A DNA stretch of 64,000 nt from Saccharicrinis sp963675435 (GTDB lineage: Bacteria > Bacteroidota > Bacteroidia > Bacteroidales > Marinilabiliaceae), in assembly GCA_963675435.1 (NCBI GenBank), contig OY776216.1, positions 3,968,001 to 4,032,000 of the forward strand. Reading direction: 5' to 3'. The notes beneath the pieces are model-generated. The model made no database searches. It had not been told where the DNA came from and saw only the letters and a program-made list of their open reading frames with translations. The position numbers and the translations under genes were made by a program. Shown here one piece after another: positions 18,801 through 27,852 of the stretch; position 1 is the stretch's first letter; each line of letters opens with the position of its first letter.

Positions 18801-19468
18801 ATTAATGCTTTGTTAAAATTATCTTTGGCTCTATCTTTATATACTGGATCTATATAATCAAAAATGGTTAATCCTTTTTCAAGATCAAACTTTGTATAAC
18901 CCATTTTTTCGAGCGCATACTTATTTGCAAATAAAATCCGTCCCTTAGTATTAGTTTCACATACCATTTCTGGTAGTAATTCTCCTAACTCTCGGTACTT
19001 TCTTTCGCTAAGTTTAAGCTTTTCATTATTATAACAAGCTAAACATGAACTTGCCAACTTTTTGTTAATATCTATTAATGAGTTTATTATCTCATTATCG
19101 AACTCACTACTTCTTAATAATATAATTATTCCATAATAAGGCAGATCAAAAACATAATAATTTTGTTGATTAGCTGATTTACCATTTAACATGGTAAAAT
19201 TATCTGCTTTTAACAGCACACTTGACAAAATGTCTTTTAATTCTGGAATATCTTTATCTAAACCAAGTGAATATGGTAATTTATACTTTAGCTCAAAATC
19301 TGACTTTTTATCAAAGTCAATAAAAGAAAATAATAAAACGGAAGTACAATTAAGTTTACTTAAATAAGTCAACAATGCCTGTTTTAACATTTTATTCAAA
19401 TCTAAACTATTACCAATTGACATTGCTATTTCATAAAAAACCTGAATTATTTCATTATTATTTTTCAT
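15887..19468 (-). CDS. Hybrid sensor histidine kinase (GAF/PAS, HisKA, HATPase, REC)
   Basis: This 1193-aa cytoplasmic kinase has no transmembrane helix. The domain order is a GAF-like N-terminus (about 5-150), PAS (155-275), PAS (280-405, with the WQWDINSG type of motif), GAF (415-570), PAS (575-690), then HisKA with H719 in SEFLANMSHEIRTPMN. HATPase follows (about 820-935, with DTGIGIP and GAGLGLAISK), then a receiver with phospho-acceptor D1011 in LILMDLRMPGMDG. The all-helical C-terminal stretch (about 1095-1190) may be Hpt-like, but I see no clear phospho-His motif there. Its ATG overlaps the FIST gene stop by 4 bases, so the two are translationally coupled. The FIST protein is the likely extra input. 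Confidence 0.93.
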   Translation of the reverse strand: MKNNNEIIQVFYEIAMSIGNSLDLNKMLKQALLTYLSKLNCTSVLLFSFIDFDKKSDFELKYKLPYSLGLDKDIPELKDILSSVLLKADNFTMLNGKSANQQNYYVFDLPYYGIIILLRSSEFDNEIINSLIDINKKLASSCLACYNNEKLKLSERKYRELGELLPEMVCETNTKGRILFANKYALEKMGYTKFDLEKGLTIFDYIDPVYKDRAKDNFNKALINSAIPPRDYMALKKDGTVFPVIVYSNHITENSKNVGIRYIMVDISKRKEYEIQLHQYAEQLELTLLGSEAGLWQWDINSGNINYSARWRAILGESQKASESSITKHEKRIHKNDLKKVTDTLSKHLNGESVIYQVEYRIRNKKKEYIWVQDTGKITEYNPEGKAIKMVGTLVNIHTRKQNELALHQNYLQQELLSDIALELNTLTSFKNIINSILKKIGHHIDVSRVYIFEDAQDGYITSNTYEWCNINVESQINDLQEIPYDYIPSWKPMLINEGRVYSENIRELPQDLIEILEPQNIKSIIVYPLFVQGKFFGFIGFDECLRVKKWNKSELELLRTISGIIANAYERKISEQSLKESEAINRAILESIPDKLFHFSKNGMILNYKGSSKEHSFNKDLVKKNVNEVFAPETASQMLSAIKSCIKSGFTRIEYSVISQSELIFYEARFARMNNREVITIARDISQRKKYESELKAERDKANQANQAKSEFLANMSHEIRTPMNAILGFSEALYLKVENVQHKKMLKSVLSSGNLLLSLLNDILDLSKIDAGKLVVSPQPMDLVYIVEEIKLLFEDKAHKKGLDVRISITPDFPKAILLDEIRVKQVLFNLVGNALKFTHKGYIQVKIGFKHICNGKGVLSLKIVDTGIGIPQNQQQMIFEAFQQQSGQLNRKYEGAGLGLAISKRLIEKMGGNISLKSKLQQGSTFTVTIPEVKITDEIIYLNDDANDYVNNIHFNAGTILVVDDVIVNIDTIENYLIELGLKVNSADNGEIALEILKYSKPDLILMDLRMPGMDGYQVAQKIKSNPNLSNIPVVAYTASVFGSEENDNYKIFDDKLFKPVRKSDLIKLLTKYLKYEEYEVEEVIEPTEVEHEKLDLSEEVLDNLPMIIIELEEKFVPLWKEIKGSLVLFKIEDFAKNIGSFANTFKINTLYKWALRLLDDVENIDLESINSNLIVFPELIKELKKYLMQ

Positions 19469-20580
19469 ATGCAGGCTATGACTATAGTTTTATTATAAAA
19501 ATCCATATATTCTTTTCCATTATTTGCTATCTCCCCTATACTAAGAACACCAAACAATGGAACAGTTTTTATATTACTTTTTATTAGATCAAGTTCTCTA
19601 GAAAATTCATCCTCCAGAAATAAAGACCTGGTAACACAATCTACCATAAAAGTAAATTCAATAGTTTCTTCATCAATTTCAACCAAAGCTCTTTTTATCG
19701 CCTGTTCGGCAGCCTTTAATAACATCTTGCAATTACCATGTAATAAATTGACATAACTACCTGTTCTAATAACTCCAACACATTCTATAATTCCATCTTG
19801 AACTTTAATTGGGTCTCTTACAATACATTCTGAATCAAGCTTTGTTATACCAAATGGATAGGATTTTGAAATCTCAAAAAAATTATTTTCGTTTATATAA
19901 TTTTTACTGTGTTTACTAATCTTCTCTTGATATACATTGAAGGCATTTTGATAATCTAATTCTATTAACTGATTTAAATTTGATTTAGTTACTTTAAACG
20001 GACCAGCTATTTTATCCCAACCGTGCTTTACTCCAATTCCAGAAGTTTGATCTAGTCCAATAATAAGTCCACAATTTTTTTTAACTCCATCATTTGTATA
20101 AATACAAGGTCTGCTAATAAAATCTAAAGAGCCTGCTCCTCCTCCAATATAATTATATTTAAGTCCAAAATGAATAAATATTTGTTGTATAAATATGTCT
20201 ATTCCCTTAGATAATGAATCTACAAAAACAAAAAGGGTTTTCATCTCAGAAAACATTGATATGGACTCTGATATCGTATTTTCTATATGATCCTCATCCT
20301 CGATATCATCACAAAAAATGATTTCTGGATTATATTCCAAACCAACAATAATACTTCCTGTATCAAAACTTTCATTTTCGTATATAATACCCGGAAAAAG
20401 TCCTCCAAATATTGGTTTTGACGAATTTTTTAAAAGATCATTCAGGTGTTTCTCATCATAGTTATTATTAGCTCCACTTAATATAAAAATACACTTAATA
20501 GCTATTTGACTATCTAAGTTGATTAATATTTTTTCAAGATCATAAATTTTGGAAGAAGTAATATAATTAACTGATATCAT
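19465..20580 (-). CDS. FIST-domain sensor protein
   Basis: This 371-aa protein consists of a FIST_N domain (about 25-190) and a FIST_C domain (about 210-350). Typical strings are SKPIFGGLFPG near the start, the glycine-rich NYIGGGAGSLDF, and FGVLSIGEI close to the end. FIST domains are small-ligand sensors proposed to bind amino acids or similar molecules and usually sit beside or within signalling proteins. There is no signal peptide, so it is cytosolic. The stop codon overlaps the start of the following hybrid kinase (ATGA), marking a coupled sensor-kinase pair. The ligand cannot be read from sequence. Confidence 0.9.
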   Translation of the reverse strand: MISVNYITSSKIYDLEKILINLDSQIAIKCIFILSGANNNYDEKHLNDLLKNSSKPIFGGLFPGIIYENESFDTGSIIVGLEYNPEIIFCDDIEDEDHIENTISESISMFSEMKTLFVFVDSLSKGIDIFIQQIFIHFGLKYNYIGGGAGSLDFISRPCIYTNDGVKKNCGLIIGLDQTSGIGVKHGWDKIAGPFKVTKSNLNQLIELDYQNAFNVYQEKISKHSKNYINENNFFEISKSYPFGITKLDSECIVRDPIKVQDGIIECVGVIRTGSYVNLLHGNCKMLLKAAEQAIKRALVEIDEETIEFTFMVDCVTRSLFLEDEFSRELDLIKSNIKTVPLFGVLSIGEIANNGKEYMDFYNKTIVIACI

Positions 20581-21219
20581 ATAGTTTGGGTTTTTAATTG
20601 ATTAATTTAAAGATTAAGATTTACAATTAAAATTAATCATAAGAATATTTTACATTTCTGTAGTTATAATTTCCCAATCCTTCATTAAAAAAAATGAAGG
20701 ACACACTCTTATATTATAATTCCATTAGGCATTTGCCCTAATGCTCAACTACCATAAGAGGCTGCCATTATGCCAAACATAGCCGAAAGCAAAGCCATTG
20801 CTTTACCTCTATAATCTTCATTTTTTGATATGAACATGACCTAATAACCTGATTATGCAAGGATAAAGAACAATATAAACAAATATAAAGTTAATCCAAC
20901 AATTCCTTGTTCAGCCCAGATTTGTACAAACCAATTATCCGATGGTGTTTCAGCTAAAAAGGTACCTGGCTAACAGCGTAATCCCCAATTACCGGCAGAA
21001 CCTAGTCCTCCTCACAAAGGTTTGTCAGCCAAATATTGTTTCAACTTTTGTTGATTATCAAACCGGACTTTAAGTAATGGATTATTGGGATCCAGTCCTG
21101 TTCTAAACCTTCTTATTTCGTAAACACTATTTCCAATAGTAGTAAATTTCAAAAAGTAAGAAATGGCAAAAATAAAAATAAAGCCTCCAATTACAATCTT
21201 AAATTTTTTACTTAAAATA

Positions 21220-22801
21220 CTGATGTTTCACAAGTGTGTTAAAACATTGTAAATCAAACAAAAAGAAGCATGATTAATTTTATTAATCCACTAATATTCA
21301 GTGTTTTAGTGGTGCGACATCAATAAAAAACCATGCTTCATGAATAAAAGTACAAAAGTTTTTTCGGAGACAAACAGCTTTTTCACCTCAAGTGAAAAAG
21401 GTATTAATAGAATAATGGAATTATATCAGTCATTGCATCTGAATAGGTTGAATCTGGGAGTTGATAATATGCCTCAATGTACTTTCCGAAAAGGTGATTT
21501 ATTGCTGGCTTTGTTGTTGTTTCCACTATACTCACTCTCGAACGTATACCGGTACACCAAACATCCTTTATCACGCAGCATAGAAGCTAGTAAGAATACT
21601 TTTTATAGGCTAAAAAATGATAGCAATATCAATTGGAGAAGCCTCTTAACCAAATGTAATATCAAATTGCTAAAGCGGACCACAAGCACAAGCGCAACAA
21701 ATAAGGAGTTTAACAAATGTTTAATAATAGACGATACTGATTTTGAAAAATCAACCTATAAAACAGAGCATATTGGTAAGATATGGTCACATGTGAAAAA
21801 TTGTAGGTTCTGGGGATATAAAGCATTATTTCTTGGCTATTGGGACGGCAAAAGTTTCTTCTCATTAGATTTTAGCCTACACAAAGAAAAAGGCAAAAAC
21901 GAGAAAACTCCATTTGGACTGATGGCTAAACAAAGAAAAGCTCAATATTCAAAAAAAAGAGAAAAAGATTCATGCGGTTATTTGCGCGAACAAGAATTGA
22001 TTGATGATAAAATATCTACAGCTATATCTATGATTAAAAGAGCTGTCAAACAAAAGTTTGAAGTACACTATGTACTTATAGATAGTTGGTTTTTCTGTGA
22101 ATCCATATTGAAAGCCGTTTTGTCATTAAATAAAGGAATACATATAGTTGGTATGGTAAAAATGGCAAAAGCAAAATATAGCTTCAATGGCGAATTGTAT
22201 ACAGCTAAAGAGCTTACCCAATTAGTAAAGCGCAGAAAAAAGGTAAAGAAAGAAAAAGCATTAAACCTATTTTGTGCCGAGGTTATTGTTGAGTACAAAT
22301 CAATACCACTAAAGCTATTTTTCTGCAAAACAAGTAAGCATGGCAAGTGGCACCTGTTGGCGACTACCAATACTAAGCTGGGCATACTGAGTGCTTATGA
22401 AATATATAGTATCAGGTGGAGCATAGAAGTTTTCTTTAAAGAATCAAAACAATACTTTTCATTGGGCAAATCACAATCCCAAGACTTTGATGCGCAAATA
22501 GCTGATGTATCACTAGCTATGATTGAATACAATGTATTTAGTTTGGCAAAGAGGTTCGATGCATATGAAACAATGGGCGGTTTATTTGAAAAGGTATGCG
22601 ATAATACTACAGAACTTACTATATCCATGAGAATATGGGGATTTATTCTGGAACTATTACATATGATTGCTGAGATTATCGATAGTGATTTTAATGAACT
22701 AATTACCAATCTGATAAAAAATAAGCCTGAGGACAATAAAATCTTCAGGCTAATAGAAATGCAGCTTTCAAATGCAGCTTAAATAACATGGGAAACATCA
22801 G
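21220..22801 (+). mobile_element. Complete IS4-family insertion sequence
   Basis: This is a 1582-base element ending in CTGATGTTTC at 21220 and GAAACATCAG at 22801. The perfect 8-base target duplication ttaaaata flanks it at 21212-21219 and 22802-22809. The partial copy at 1-1358 has the same end and is inverted relative to it. The intact duplication argues that no inversion has occurred through this copy. Confidence 0.95.
21340..22782 (+). CDS. IS4-family transposase
   Basis: This is a full-length 480-aa DDE transposase. Catalytic residues are D131 in LIIDDTDFEK, D248 in LIDSWFFCES and E363 in the Y-(2)-R-(3)-E-(6)-K signature, seen as YSIRWSIEVFFKESK. The rest of the core (GMVKMAKAKYSF, FFCKTSKHGKWHLLATTN) matches the DDE_Tnp_1 layout. 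The start ATG is 120 bases inside the left end. No inactivating change is seen. Confidence 0.95.
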   Translation: MNKSTKVFSETNSFFTSSEKGINRIMELYQSLHLNRLNLGVDNMPQCTFRKGDLLLALLLFPLYSLSNVYRYTKHPLSRSIEASKNTFYRLKNDSNINWRSLLTKCNIKLLKRTTSTSATNKEFNKCLIIDDTDFEKSTYKTEHIGKIWSHVKNCRFWGYKALFLGYWDGKSFFSLDFSLHKEKGKNEKTPFGLMAKQRKAQYSKKREKDSCGYLREQELIDDKISTAISMIKRAVKQKFEVHYVLIDSWFFCESILKAVLSLNKGIHIVGMVKMAKAKYSFNGELYTAKELTQLVKRRKKVKKEKALNLFCAEVIVEYKSIPLKLFFCKTSKHGKWHLLATTNTKLGILSAYEIYSIRWSIEVFFKESKQYFSLGKSQSQDFDAQIADVSLAMIEYNVFSLAKRFDAYETMGGLFEKVCDNTTELTISMRIWGFILELLHMIAEIIDSDFNELITNLIKNKPEDNKIFRLIEMQLSNAA

Positions 22802-22873
22802 TTAAAATACAATATAACCCCATGCCTGCAAAGGGTACAACTATTGCTCTTCTTGTTCCTGAAATTAACATAT

Positions 22874-23216
22874 CCTTTCCTTTGTTTAGGCTTTAGTCCA
22901 TATGGAGTTTTCCCGTTTTTGCCTTTTTCTTTGTGTAGGCTAAAATCTAATGAGAAGATACTTTTACCTTCCCAATAGCCGAGAAACAATGCTTTATATC
23001 CCCAGAACCTATAATTCCATTATTCTAAAAATTCCTTTTTCACTTGAGGTAAAAAAGCTGTTTGTCTCTGAAAAAACTTTTGTACTTTTACTCATGAGGC
23101 ATGATTTTGTTTTTAACATCAGATCACTAATGTACTGAATGTTAGTGAATTAACAGAATTAACCATACTCCTTTTTATTTGATTTACAATGTTTTAACAC
23201 ACTTGGAAAACATCAG
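22874..23216 (-). mobile_element. Degenerate, internally deleted IS4-family remnant
   Basis: This remnant belongs to the same IS4 family. It keeps the terminal repeat (ending AAACATCAG at 23216), the start region of the transposase and the block FLGYWEGKSIFSLDFSLHKE. The roughly 375 bases between these parts in the complete copy are missing, with the join at about 23012. Everything beyond KPKQRKG is also lost at about 22874, where O-antigen-ligase sequence begins. Many point differences show it is older than the complete neighbour. Confidence 0.85.
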
Positions 23217-23676
23217 TTACAGTAATTTCTCAAAGCACATTTTATTATACTTAAAATATTAAAAAAAATAGGAGTAAGATAGTAGGTTGATTTTCAAATT
23301 ACAATAATAATTAATCATATCAATGAATTAGCCCAAATGTATAAATTGATACCATAATTAACGACTTTCCTTTTTTATCTAAGCAATTATAAGAACGCTA
23401 AAAATAAAAGTTACAAAAGCTTCAAAATTTGCTGATACTGAAACAATTTTAAACTAAGGGCTACTAAATACTTATTGCGTTTGTTTATTTTTCGTGTTTA
23501 ATCAAATATTCATTAAATCTTAAGAGCATAAAAACTCCATTAATAAAATTTGATTAATATTTTTTCAATTAACTAAATCTATTTATTAACTTGATAATCA
23601 ATCTAACTATAAAAAAATATTACATATAGAGTTATTTGCTACGCATTTTTAACCTAACTCAAAAAATGAGAACTTG
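23217..23676. other. AT-rich intergenic stretch before kinase operon
   Basis: This is very AT-rich, with no supported reading frame, RNA gene or strong hairpin. It must contain the promoter of the three-gene signalling operon that starts at 23677, but no single promoter match stands out. Confidence 0.5.
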
Positions 23677-26600
23677 ATGAAGCATAACAAAACCAATGAA
23701 GATAAAAATGACATAATAATCAATGTACTTCAAAAAATAATTGGCGCCCAAAATAGTTTTGATCTACAACATGTAATTATGAATGCTGCACAAAAACTAA
23801 CCAATTCAGATGGTGTAGCTTTTGTTTTTAAAAAAAATAGTTTCTGCAATTATATTGCTGAAAGTTGTAATGAGAACATATTAAAAGGTAAAAAATTCAA
23901 CCTTGAAAGTAGCATCTGTGGCTGGGTTGTTGTTAATAAAACAACTATTGTTATTGATGACATAAATAAAGACAATACAGTTAAACAAAATGAATTTAGA
24001 AATACCCCTATTAAAAGTATCATTGCACTTCCATTAGGAACGGAATCACCAATAGGAGCCATTGTAATTTATTGGAAAGAAAAAAATGTTGCAGGATCCA
24101 TGAACTTAAATCAATTACAATTATTAACTAAAAGTTCATTTAATGCCTACGAAAAAATTAAAAACACAGAAATTCTAGAAAATACTATTAAGGAATTAAA
24201 ACTAGATTTTAAGGATATAAAATTGTCTAGTACTGTAGATAAAAAAATAAATGAAAATAAAATTCACAACGATTTAAAATTCAAAAAGATTTTTGAACAC
24301 TCCAATATTGGGATTGCTATCACTGATCCTAAAGGTAATATTATAAACGCAAATCAAGAATTTTCTAAAATCATAGGGCACAGTCAAAGTAAACTCCAAA
24401 AAATGAATTTTGCAGAATTCACATATTCTGAGGATTTAGACGAGGAGATAGATTTAATTAATCAGTTACTTTTAAACAAAATTGATAATTATAGAATTCA
24501 TAAAAGATATTTAAATAAAAAAGGTGAAATAATTTGGGTTGACATTGCGGTTTCCTGCCTTAGAGATGGTACCAATCAAATTGATTTATTATTTGCTATG
24601 ATATTGGATATTACTGATAAAAAAAAGGCGGAACAACGTTTTTTAAATACACTGGATAATATGCAGGAAGGTTGCCAGATACTAGACTACAACTATAATT
24701 ATATCTATTTAAACCACACTGCCGAAGTACATAACAAAAAACAGAACAAAGAGTTGATTGGCAAAAGATATCAGGATATGTGGCCTGATATTGAAAAGAC
24801 ACAGACTTTTAAATTAATAAAAGATTGTTTAGAAAATAGAAATTCTCATTTCATAGAAAATAAATTTATTTTTTCTGATAATTCGATAGGCTGGTTCGAA
24901 TTAACAATTGAGCCCATTTTGGAAGGTGTTTTGATACTATCAATTGATATTACAAAAGAAAAAAAAGCAAAGTTTGAAGTAATTGAAAGTATGAATCGTC
25001 TGATTAATGCACAACGTATAGCTAAAATTGGAGATTTTACTCTTATTAAAGATACTGGCGAAATGACATGGTCTAAAGCTTTATTTGAACTTCTTGGATA
25101 CCAACATAACAAAGACATTAATTATAAAATCGTTAATAATAATATTCATCATCCTGATGATAAAATTGATGTTGATAATTGGATAAACAATAGTATTCTT
25201 TCAGGTGATGAATTTTTACCCCCCAAAGAGTATAGATTAATCAAACAGGATGGTAATATTATTAATGTTAGAGTTCAAGGTAATATTATTAGGAAAAAAT
25301 CCGAACCAGTAAAAATTTTTGGTACGGTACAGGATATTACAGAACAAAAAAGGATAGAAACAAATCAAAAACTTACCAAGAACATATTAGACATCCTTAA
25401 TAATACAACCGATACACATCAAATGATTGATTCAATAATAAAGTCAATTTATAAAATAAAAGAAATTGAAGCAGTTGGCATAAGATTAAAAAAAGGAATT
25501 TCTTTTCCATTTTATGACATGGTAGGATTTCCTGATAATTTTATTTATGAGAAAATGCATATGTGTAATATTGACACAAAAGAAGCACCTTATTTTTATT
25601 GTATATGTGAAAACATAATCAACGAAAAAGTAAACCAATCTAAGTCGAATTGTGCTACATATGAATGTTTCTTATCTAATGATATTTCAATCCTTTTTGA
25701 CGAAACAAACCAAAATACAGATTCTATAAAGAAAAATAGTCGATGCTATACCGCTGGTTATAAATCCTTAGCTCTAATTCCAATAGTAGTATCCAATGAA
25801 ATTATTGGCATTTTACAATTAAACGATCATCGTGCAAACGTTTTTTCGCAGGAATCAATTTCAATATATGAAGAAATTGCTTCTAACATAGGAGTTGCAT
25901 TATCTCGAAATCATGCCAAAGATTTATTAAAAAAGAATGAAAAACTCTTAAAAGAAACAGGAAAACTAGCTAAAGTAGGAGGATGGGAGTTTGATGTTGA
26001 AACAGGGAAAGGAACCTGGACTGAAGCAGTTGCTAAAATTCACGAATTAGATAAGGATAATCATACTAACAAATCAATAGGTCTTGATTATTACAAAGGA
26101 AAAGATTTTGATTTAATAAATAACGCGATTAATAATGCAGTCAATAATTTTCAACCTTATGATCTTGAGCTTAGATTTACTACACCAAAGGGTACTCAAA
26201 AATGGGTTCACACTATAGGTATACCAGTAATTAAAGATGGAAAGGTTATAAAGCTTTCTGGTTCAATGCAAGATATTACAGAGAAAAAGCAAGTTGAGAT
26301 AGCACTAAAAGACAATGAGGAAAAATATCGAAACCTCTTTATGTATTCTCCTGATGCCATCTTTATTAATCAAAATGACAAAATTTTATTAGTCAATGAA
26401 GCTATGCTTCATCTTATGAAAGTTGATGATCAAAATTCCCTAATTGGAATGAATCCTCAAAAATTATTTCATTCTAATAAATATAATAATGACATAACAT
26501 TGGCTTACAAAAACAATCATAAGCTCCCTGTTTTTGAAGAACTCATTATCGATAAAAGAGGAAAACCGAAAGATGTTGAAGTGCATCAATCGGTATATAA

Positions 26601-27843
26601 AATTGGTGAAAAGGTTGCAAATCATGTAATTTTAAGGGATATAACGAAAAAAAAAGAAATTGAAAAAGAAATTGAAAATCACAAAAAAAACCTTGAAGAG
26701 CTTATAAAACAGCGTACCTTTCAGTTATTCCAATCTGAAGAAAAATACAGAGGACTTTATGAAACATTAAAAGATGGCATTGTACACACCAACCTTGATG
26801 GATTAATTCTTGAAAGTAATCCTGAATTTTTAAATATGTTGGGATACAGTTTTGATGAAATTACTCAATTAACTATATGGGATTTGACTCCTACAAAATG
26901 GCACCAAACTAAAAGAGACATTATTAAAAATGAAGTATTTAAAAAAGGGTATTCTAAAGTTTTAGATAAAGAGTTTTTACATAAAAATGGCACACTCATT
27001 TCTGTATCTGAAAGAATTCGACTTGAAAAAGATGCTAATAAAAATCCCGTAGGAATGTGGAGTATTGTGCGAGATATTACAAAACGTAAAAAAAATGAAA
27101 ATGCTATATTAGAGTTAAACAATAAACTTAAGGAGCGACAAATTGCACTAGAAAATACAAATAGAGAATTAGAAGCTTTTAGTTATTCTGTAAGTCACGA
27201 TTTAAGAGCTCCGTTACGAGCAGTAATTGGTTTCACAAAAATATTAAATGAAGATTATTCTGAAATATTAGATGATGAGGCAAAAAGAATTTGTAAGGTT
27301 ATAGAGGATAGTGCAAGTAACATGGGAAAATTAATTGATGATTTACTTTCTTTTTCCAGATTAGGCAGACACTCTATGGTGTATTCAAATGTTAATATGC
27401 ACAATATGGCAACAGCTTGCTTAAACGAACTATGTTCACCAGAAATTTTAAGCAAAACAAACAGTACAATAGATAATATACCTGAAATATACGTAGACCC
27501 TCAAATGATAAAACAAGTGTGGATAAATTTATTATCCAACGCTTTAAAATATTCATCAACTCAAGACAAAATTAGAATTCATATTAAAGCTGATGAAAGT
27601 ACTGATTTTATAACATACTCCATAAAAGATAATGGTGTTGGATTCAATATGAAATATAAAGATAAACTTTTTGGAGTGTTTCAACGTTTACATAATTCCT
27701 CTGAATTTGAAGGAACTGGTGTTGGACTTGCTCTTGCTCAAAGAATAGTGAAAAGACATGGAGGAAGCATATGGGCTGAATCAGAATTATCTAAAGGAGC
27801 AACTTTTTATTTTAAGTTACCTAAACAAAAATATAAACCATAA
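23677..27843 (+). CDS. Soluble sensor histidine kinase with six PAS and two GAF domains
   Basis: This kinase of about 1388 aa has no membrane segment. The order is GAF (about 18-165), three PAS domains (about 200-555), a second Cys-rich GAF (about 560-745, with CIC, CATYEC and SRCYTAGY), and three more PAS domains (about 755-1130). HisKA follows with H1174 in SVSHDLRAPLRAV, then HATPase (about 1270-1385, with DNGVGF and GTGVGLALAQRI). The SHDLRAPLR box is the bacteriophytochrome-like HisKA type, which usually pairs with Rcp1-like receivers, and such a receiver is the next gene, 9 bases away. An in-frame TTG one codon upstream of the ATG is a possible alternative start. The ligands of the PAS/GAF array are unknown. 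Confidence 0.93.
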   Translation: MKHNKTNEDKNDIIINVLQKIIGAQNSFDLQHVIMNAAQKLTNSDGVAFVFKKNSFCNYIAESCNENILKGKKFNLESSICGWVVVNKTTIVIDDINKDNTVKQNEFRNTPIKSIIALPLGTESPIGAIVIYWKEKNVAGSMNLNQLQLLTKSSFNAYEKIKNTEILENTIKELKLDFKDIKLSSTVDKKINENKIHNDLKFKKIFEHSNIGIAITDPKGNIINANQEFSKIIGHSQSKLQKMNFAEFTYSEDLDEEIDLINQLLLNKIDNYRIHKRYLNKKGEIIWVDIAVSCLRDGTNQIDLLFAMILDITDKKKAEQRFLNTLDNMQEGCQILDYNYNYIYLNHTAEVHNKKQNKELIGKRYQDMWPDIEKTQTFKLIKDCLENRNSHFIENKFIFSDNSIGWFELTIEPILEGVLILSIDITKEKKAKFEVIESMNRLINAQRIAKIGDFTLIKDTGEMTWSKALFELLGYQHNKDINYKIVNNNIHHPDDKIDVDNWINNSILSGDEFLPPKEYRLIKQDGNIINVRVQGNIIRKKSEPVKIFGTVQDITEQKRIETNQKLTKNILDILNNTTDTHQMIDSIIKSIYKIKEIEAVGIRLKKGISFPFYDMVGFPDNFIYEKMHMCNIDTKEAPYFYCICENIINEKVNQSKSNCATYECFLSNDISILFDETNQNTDSIKKNSRCYTAGYKSLALIPIVVSNEIIGILQLNDHRANVFSQESISIYEEIASNIGVALSRNHAKDLLKKNEKLLKETGKLAKVGGWEFDVETGKGTWTEAVAKIHELDKDNHTNKSIGLDYYKGKDFDLINNAINNAVNNFQPYDLELRFTTPKGTQKWVHTIGIPVIKDGKVIKLSGSMQDITEKKQVEIALKDNEEKYRNLFMYSPDAIFINQNDKILLVNEAMLHLMKVDDQNSLIGMNPQKLFHSNKYNNDITLAYKNNHKLPVFEELIIDKRGKPKDVEVHQSVYKIGEKVANHVILRDITKKKEIEKEIENHKKNLEELIKQRTFQLFQSEEKYRGLYETLKDGIVHTNLDGLILESNPEFLNMLGYSFDEITQLTIWDLTPTKWHQTKRDIIKNEVFKKGYSKVLDKEFLHKNGTLISVSERIRLEKDANKNPVGMWSIVRDITKRKKNENAILELNNKLKERQIALENTNRELEAFSYSVSHDLRAPLRAVIGFTKILNEDYSEILDDEAKRICKVIEDSASNMGKLIDDLLSFSRLGRHSMVYSNVNMHNMATACLNELCSPEILSKTNSTIDNIPEIYVDPQMIKQVWINLLSNALKYSSTQDKIRIHIKADESTDFITYSIKDNGVGFNMKYKDKLFGVFQRLHNSSEFEGTGVGLALAQRIVKRHGGSIWAESELSKGATFYFKLPKQKYKP

Positions 27844-27852
27844 AAATTTGCC

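Larger units (their letters stand above)
20700..22873 (-). pseudogene. O-antigen ligase (Wzy/WaaL-like) pseudogene, split by IS4
   Basis: Two pieces on the minus strand join across the IS4 element at 21220-22801. The upstream piece reads RAIVVPFAGMGLYCILS. It continues after the element as KKFKIVIGGFIFIFAISYFL, RRFRTGLDPNNPLLKVRFDN, SDNWFVQIWAEQGIVGL and YRGKAMALLSAMFGIMAASY. These are typical of the large loop and last helices of O-antigen ligase/polymerase membrane proteins. Stops and frameshifts occur in the downstream piece, and the N-terminal half is gone, replaced at about 22874 by a partial IS4 remnant. It is non-functional. Confidence 0.75.

Noticed and set aside
19465..20580. Reading the FIST protein as an independent enzyme
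   Set aside because: The N- and C-terminal FIST strings and coupling to a kinase support a sensor role, and no catalytic motif is visible.
20678..20701. Perfect 9-base hairpin TCCTTCATT/AATGAAGGA resembling a terminator
   Set aside because: No T-tract follows on either strand beyond the loop, and the corrected O-antigen-ligase reading seems to run through it, so it is more likely a chance palindrome in decayed coding sequence.
1..22801. Composite transposon bounded by the two inverted IS4 copies
   Set aside because: The right copy has its own perfect 8-base duplication and the left copy has a different flank, so each inserted separately. The contents show no cargo logic.
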